DNA from: JABDBK01 sp964453575
GTDB lineage: Bacteria; Pseudomonadota; Gammaproteobacteria; DSM-16500
DNA: 8,858 bases
NCBI GenBank assembly: GCA_964453575.1
Contig: CAYVRW010000092.1
Coordinates: 1 to 8,858 of the forward strand
Direction: 5' to 3'
The notes under the pieces are model-generated. The model saw only the letters and a program-made list of their open reading frames with translations, made no database searches and was not told where the DNA came from. Positions 6,801 through 8,858 of this stretch are shown piece by piece. The translations under genes were made by a program, and so were the position numbers. The number at the start of each line of letters is the position of its first letter. Position 1 is the stretch's first letter.

Positions 6801-8669
6801 ATGCAAAATATTTTGTTTATATCGCATAATGTTCATCAATGTGGCGTTTATCAGTTTGGTAAGAATACAGCAGAATTGCTTAAAAATTCGAATAAGTATA
6901 AATTTTGTTACGTGGAATGTTCATTGGAAAATGGTGCGGTTGAACTTTTTAGTGCATTGATAGAATATAAACCAGTTGCTGTGATATATAATTGGCATCC
7001 TGAAACCATGCCCTGGTTAGATGACCAATTATTTAAACGCATGGACAGTTACATGCCATTTTTAAAGCACGTTATCATTTCTCATGGCTATCATGCAGCA
7101 TTTTCACGCATTGATGCATTTATTTCGGATGATCCAGATAGCCAGCAAGATGCTCATCATTTTCATATAGGTCGTTTTATATTTGATTACACGCCAAAAT
7201 CCACACCTGCTGACAATGTCATCGGATCATTTGGTTTTGGATTAAATCATAAAGGTTATTCGCGGCTTATTGAGCAGGTAAATCAGGAATTTGAAGAGGC
7301 TACCATAAGATTGCATATGCCAGCCGCTTTTTTTGCTGATAAAGATGGAAAAAATGCAAATTCTATTATTCAAGCCTGCAAACAATTAGCCAAACCGGGC
7401 ATTAGAATTGAACATAGTGATTGTTTTTTTACATCTGAGGAACTGATCGATTGGCTCGCAAATAATACTATTAACTGTTTCTTTTTTGAAAATGCCACAA
7501 AATATGGAAATGGCATATCGAGTTCTATCGATTATGCATTAGCTGCCAAGAGACCTATTGCGATTACAAATGCATCTATGTTTCGTCATATCGTCAATGC
7601 ACAACCCAGCATACTTATTGAAAAATCCAGTTTAAAACAAATTATTGCACAAGGCATTAAACCCCTTGAGCCATTTTATCAACGTTGGACTAAAGAAAAT
7701 TTATTAACAGATTATGAGGGTATTATGGATACGTTACTTGTTTCAGAGTGTAATTTCACCGTTAATAATGAATGTAAAACCATTCCTTATAACTTGACGA
7801 GTAATCGGGTATTAACGACAGAAGATCGCGTACAATTATTACCTGTGATTGAAGAACTTAAGCGATTATGTCCTGATATGATGCAGCGTAAAATTCCAGA
7901 GGCTGTATTTCAAAATGCATTTATATATCAGCAAGCTAAATTTTACGCCAAAAAATCGGATGATATTATTATCATAGGTGGTTATGAAGATCCTATCGGC
8001 CCAGCTTTACAAGCACTCGGATATAAAGTAACCATTACCGATCCCAATATCGACGGTAAGGACATGAGAAATGTATGGATAGAATCGATTTATTCGGGTG
8101 TTAAATACGATATGGTAGTTTGTTGCTCTGTCCTGGAGCATGTTGAAGAAGATGCGACATTTATTCAAGAAATGTATCAAATATTAAAACCAAATGGGAT
8201 AGCCTTGCTTACAACCGATTATCGACATGATTGGATGGAAGGCATGCCAAAACCTGTCGTCGATCGTAGACTTTATACGGCGAATAGGTTGAAATCGTTG
8301 ATAGAAAAATTGCCTGTAAACAGTGCGATAGATGAACCCTGTTGGGATAATACAAAACCTTATTTTAGATTTGAAACGGCCGATTATTGTTTTTGTTCTT
8401 TGGCTTTTCAACGGAAAGTGGATGATCATACTAAAGCTGCAGAAGATGTATTTATTAAAAATTACCTTAGTCAATTATTTAAGGATTCATTATTGCTGGA
8501 AAAGCAAAATGCATTGTTACAACAAAAATTGGAAGAATTTTCAAAACTAAGACCGCGTGTTCTTTCGATTGCTTATAGATTAAATAGCCTATGTTCACGG
8601 TTTCCTTTTTTAGTAAGAGTCATGAAAGGATTGTTAAAAACTTTTAGATTAAAGGCTATAAATTCGTAG
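6801..8669 (+). CDS. Glycosyltransferase (GT-B-like) - SAM methyltransferase fusion with C-terminal coiled coil
   Basis: A 622-residue protein from the ATG at 6801 (AAGGA 7 nt upstream; the protein then opens directly with a Rossmann strand, MQNILFISHN). Residues 1 to about 310 look like a GT-B glycosyltransferase. The N-terminal lobe has the CGVYQFGKN turn (14-22). The second lobe starts near 140 (IGSFGFGLNHKGY), and a donor-site-like block FFENATKYGNGISSS (228-242) is followed by DYALAAKRPIAITN (244-257). The classical E-x7-E pair is not clear: E230 is present, but the second acid is replaced or shifted (D244). Residues about 387-535 form a methyltransferase-like domain. Its glycine motif is unusual (IIGGYEDPIG, 391-400), but YDMVVCCSVLEHVEE (436-450) and LKPNGIALLTTDY (462-474) are clear. 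Residues about 545-582 look like a coiled coil, and 583-622 are basic and amphipathic, possibly membrane-associated. It is divergent from the operon. Probable role: adding and methylating sugars of the same glycan. No gene name is justified. Confidence 0.78.
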   Translation: MQNILFISHNVHQCGVYQFGKNTAELLKNSNKYKFCYVECSLENGAVELFSALIEYKPVAVIYNWHPETMPWLDDQLFKRMDSYMPFLKHVIISHGYHAAFSRIDAFISDDPDSQQDAHHFHIGRFIFDYTPKSTPADNVIGSFGFGLNHKGYSRLIEQVNQEFEEATIRLHMPAAFFADKDGKNANSIIQACKQLAKPGIRIEHSDCFFTSEELIDWLANNTINCFFFENATKYGNGISSSIDYALAAKRPIAITNASMFRHIVNAQPSILIEKSSLKQIIAQGIKPLEPFYQRWTKENLLTDYEGIMDTLLVSECNFTVNNECKTIPYNLTSNRVLTTEDRVQLLPVIEELKRLCPDMMQRKIPEAVFQNAFIYQQAKFYAKKSDDIIIIGGYEDPIGPALQALGYKVTITDPNIDGKDMRNVWIESIYSGVKYDMVVCCSVLEHVEEDATFIQEMYQILKPNGIALLTTDYRHDWMEGMPKPVVDRRLYTANRLKSLIEKLPVNSAIDEPCWDNTKPYFRFETADYCFCSLAFQRKVDDHTKAAEDVFIKNYLSQLFKDSLLLEKQNALLQQKLEEFSKLRPRVLSIAYRLNSLCSRFPFLVRVMKGLLKTFRLKAINS

Positions 8670-8688
8670 CAAAGGTAATATCATGTCA

Positions 8689-8699
8689 ATAATTTTGAG
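8689..8699 (+). repeat. 11-bp direct repeat, left copy
   Basis: ATAATTTTGAG here recurs exactly at 8819-8829. The two copies flank the hairpin repeat at 8762-8796. They could be a target duplication or part of a larger repeat unit; with 119 nt between them and AT-rich content, chance is also possible. Confidence 0.45.
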
Positions 8700-8761
8700 G
8701 ACAACATAGCTCTGTCACCTCGCATATACCTATCATTCCCCACAATTTATTGCCGTGAGCT

Positions 8762-8796
8762 CCCCTCTCCCGGCGCGCTTTTCGCCGGGAGAGGGG
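8762..8796. repeat. Palindromic intergenic repeat (REP/MITE-like hairpin)
   Basis: Perfect 14-bp arms, CCCCTCTCCCGGCG (8762-8775) and CGCCGGGAGAGGGG (8783-8796), enclose a 7-nt loop (CGCTTTT). The purine arm is followed by TTAGGGG (8797-8803). It is far more GC-rich than its surroundings. No U-tract follows on either strand, so it is not a textbook rho-independent terminator, although such a strong hairpin 93 bp past the plus-strand gene may protect or end its transcript. The form is that of a dispersed bacterial palindromic repeat. Confidence 0.8.
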
Positions 8797-8818
8797 TTAG
8801 GGGCTGTAGGATCGACGC

Positions 8819-8829
8819 ATAATTTTGAG
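8819..8829 (+). repeat. 11-bp direct repeat, right copy
   Basis: Second exact copy of ATAATTTTGAG (see 8689-8699). It lies directly before the partial repeat arm at 8837-8852, so it may belong to the border of that repeat unit. Confidence 0.45.
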
Positions 8830-8832
8830 AAG

Positions 8833-8858
8833 AGAGCCCCTCTCCCCTCCAACGCTCT
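8833..8858. repeat. Left arm of a further palindromic repeat, cut by the window edge
   Basis: CCCCTCTCCC (8837-8846) repeats the first ten bases of the hairpin arm at 8762-8771 exactly, then continues CTCCAA. CCTCCAA also matches the hairpin arm at positions 2-8. The matching purine arm would lie beyond 8858. It is therefore probably the start of another member of the repeat family, in tandem with the one at 8762-8796. Confidence 0.55.

Noticed and set aside
8684..8689. TTGACA on the minus strand as a possible -35 box
   Set aside because: No -10 stands at the right distance and transcription would run antisense into the 3' end of the fusion gene; probably chance in AT-rich DNA.
1..8858. CRISPR array, tRNA, rRNA, transposase, phage or toxin-antitoxin genes
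   Set aside because: None seen: no regularly spaced repeats, no tRNA-like folds noticed, and every long open frame is accounted for by sugar or glycan enzymes.

Overview
The window is an AT-rich bacterial segment. It looks like a surface-polysaccharide or glycan-modification locus from a Gram-negative bacterium. The undecaprenyl-phosphate-type glycosyltransferase, the periplasm-facing GT-C-like membrane protein and the hairpin-forming pyrimidine/purine intergenic repeats all fit a gammaproteobacterium. The low G+C, dense gene packing and general protein flavour suggest the Legionellales (Legionella/Coxiella/Aquicella-like), but no marker gene here fixes the taxon, so this is a weak inference.

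Layout: a six-gene minus-strand operon is read from about 6.64 kb down to 80. In transcription order it encodes a multi-pass GT-C/PTPS-related membrane protein (6624-4915), a GtrB/ArnC/DPM1-type family 2 glycosyltransferase (4875-3925), a SAM-dependent methyltransferase (3907-3194), an NAD-dependent sugar epimerase/dehydratase (3173-2217), a UDP-glucose/GDP-mannose dehydrogenase-family protein (2220-940) and a short-chain dehydrogenase/reductase (943-80). The last three genes are tightly packed: both of their junctions are ATGA stop/start overlaps. A 176-bp divergent region separates the operon from one plus-strand gene (6801-8669). That gene encodes an apparent fusion of a GT-B-like glycosyltransferase, a SAM methyltransferase and a C-terminal coiled coil with a basic tail. 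Both window edges (1-32 and 8762-8858) carry hairpin-forming repeats of similar composition, so the locus appears bracketed by repeats.

Working model (inference): the epimerase, the dehydrogenase-like protein, the SDR and probably the methyltransferase make or decorate an unusual nucleotide sugar or glycan. The GT2 enzyme loads the sugar onto undecaprenyl phosphate at the inner face of the membrane. The GT-C-like protein then transfers it to an acceptor on the periplasmic face, as in three-component Gtr systems, although no GtrA-type flippase is present in the window. The most notable oddity is the dehydrogenase-family protein. It keeps the fold motifs and the active-site Lys/Asn/Asp of UDP-glucose dehydrogenases but has Thr where the catalytic Cys should be, so it probably does not perform the classical four-electron oxidation to a uronic acid.
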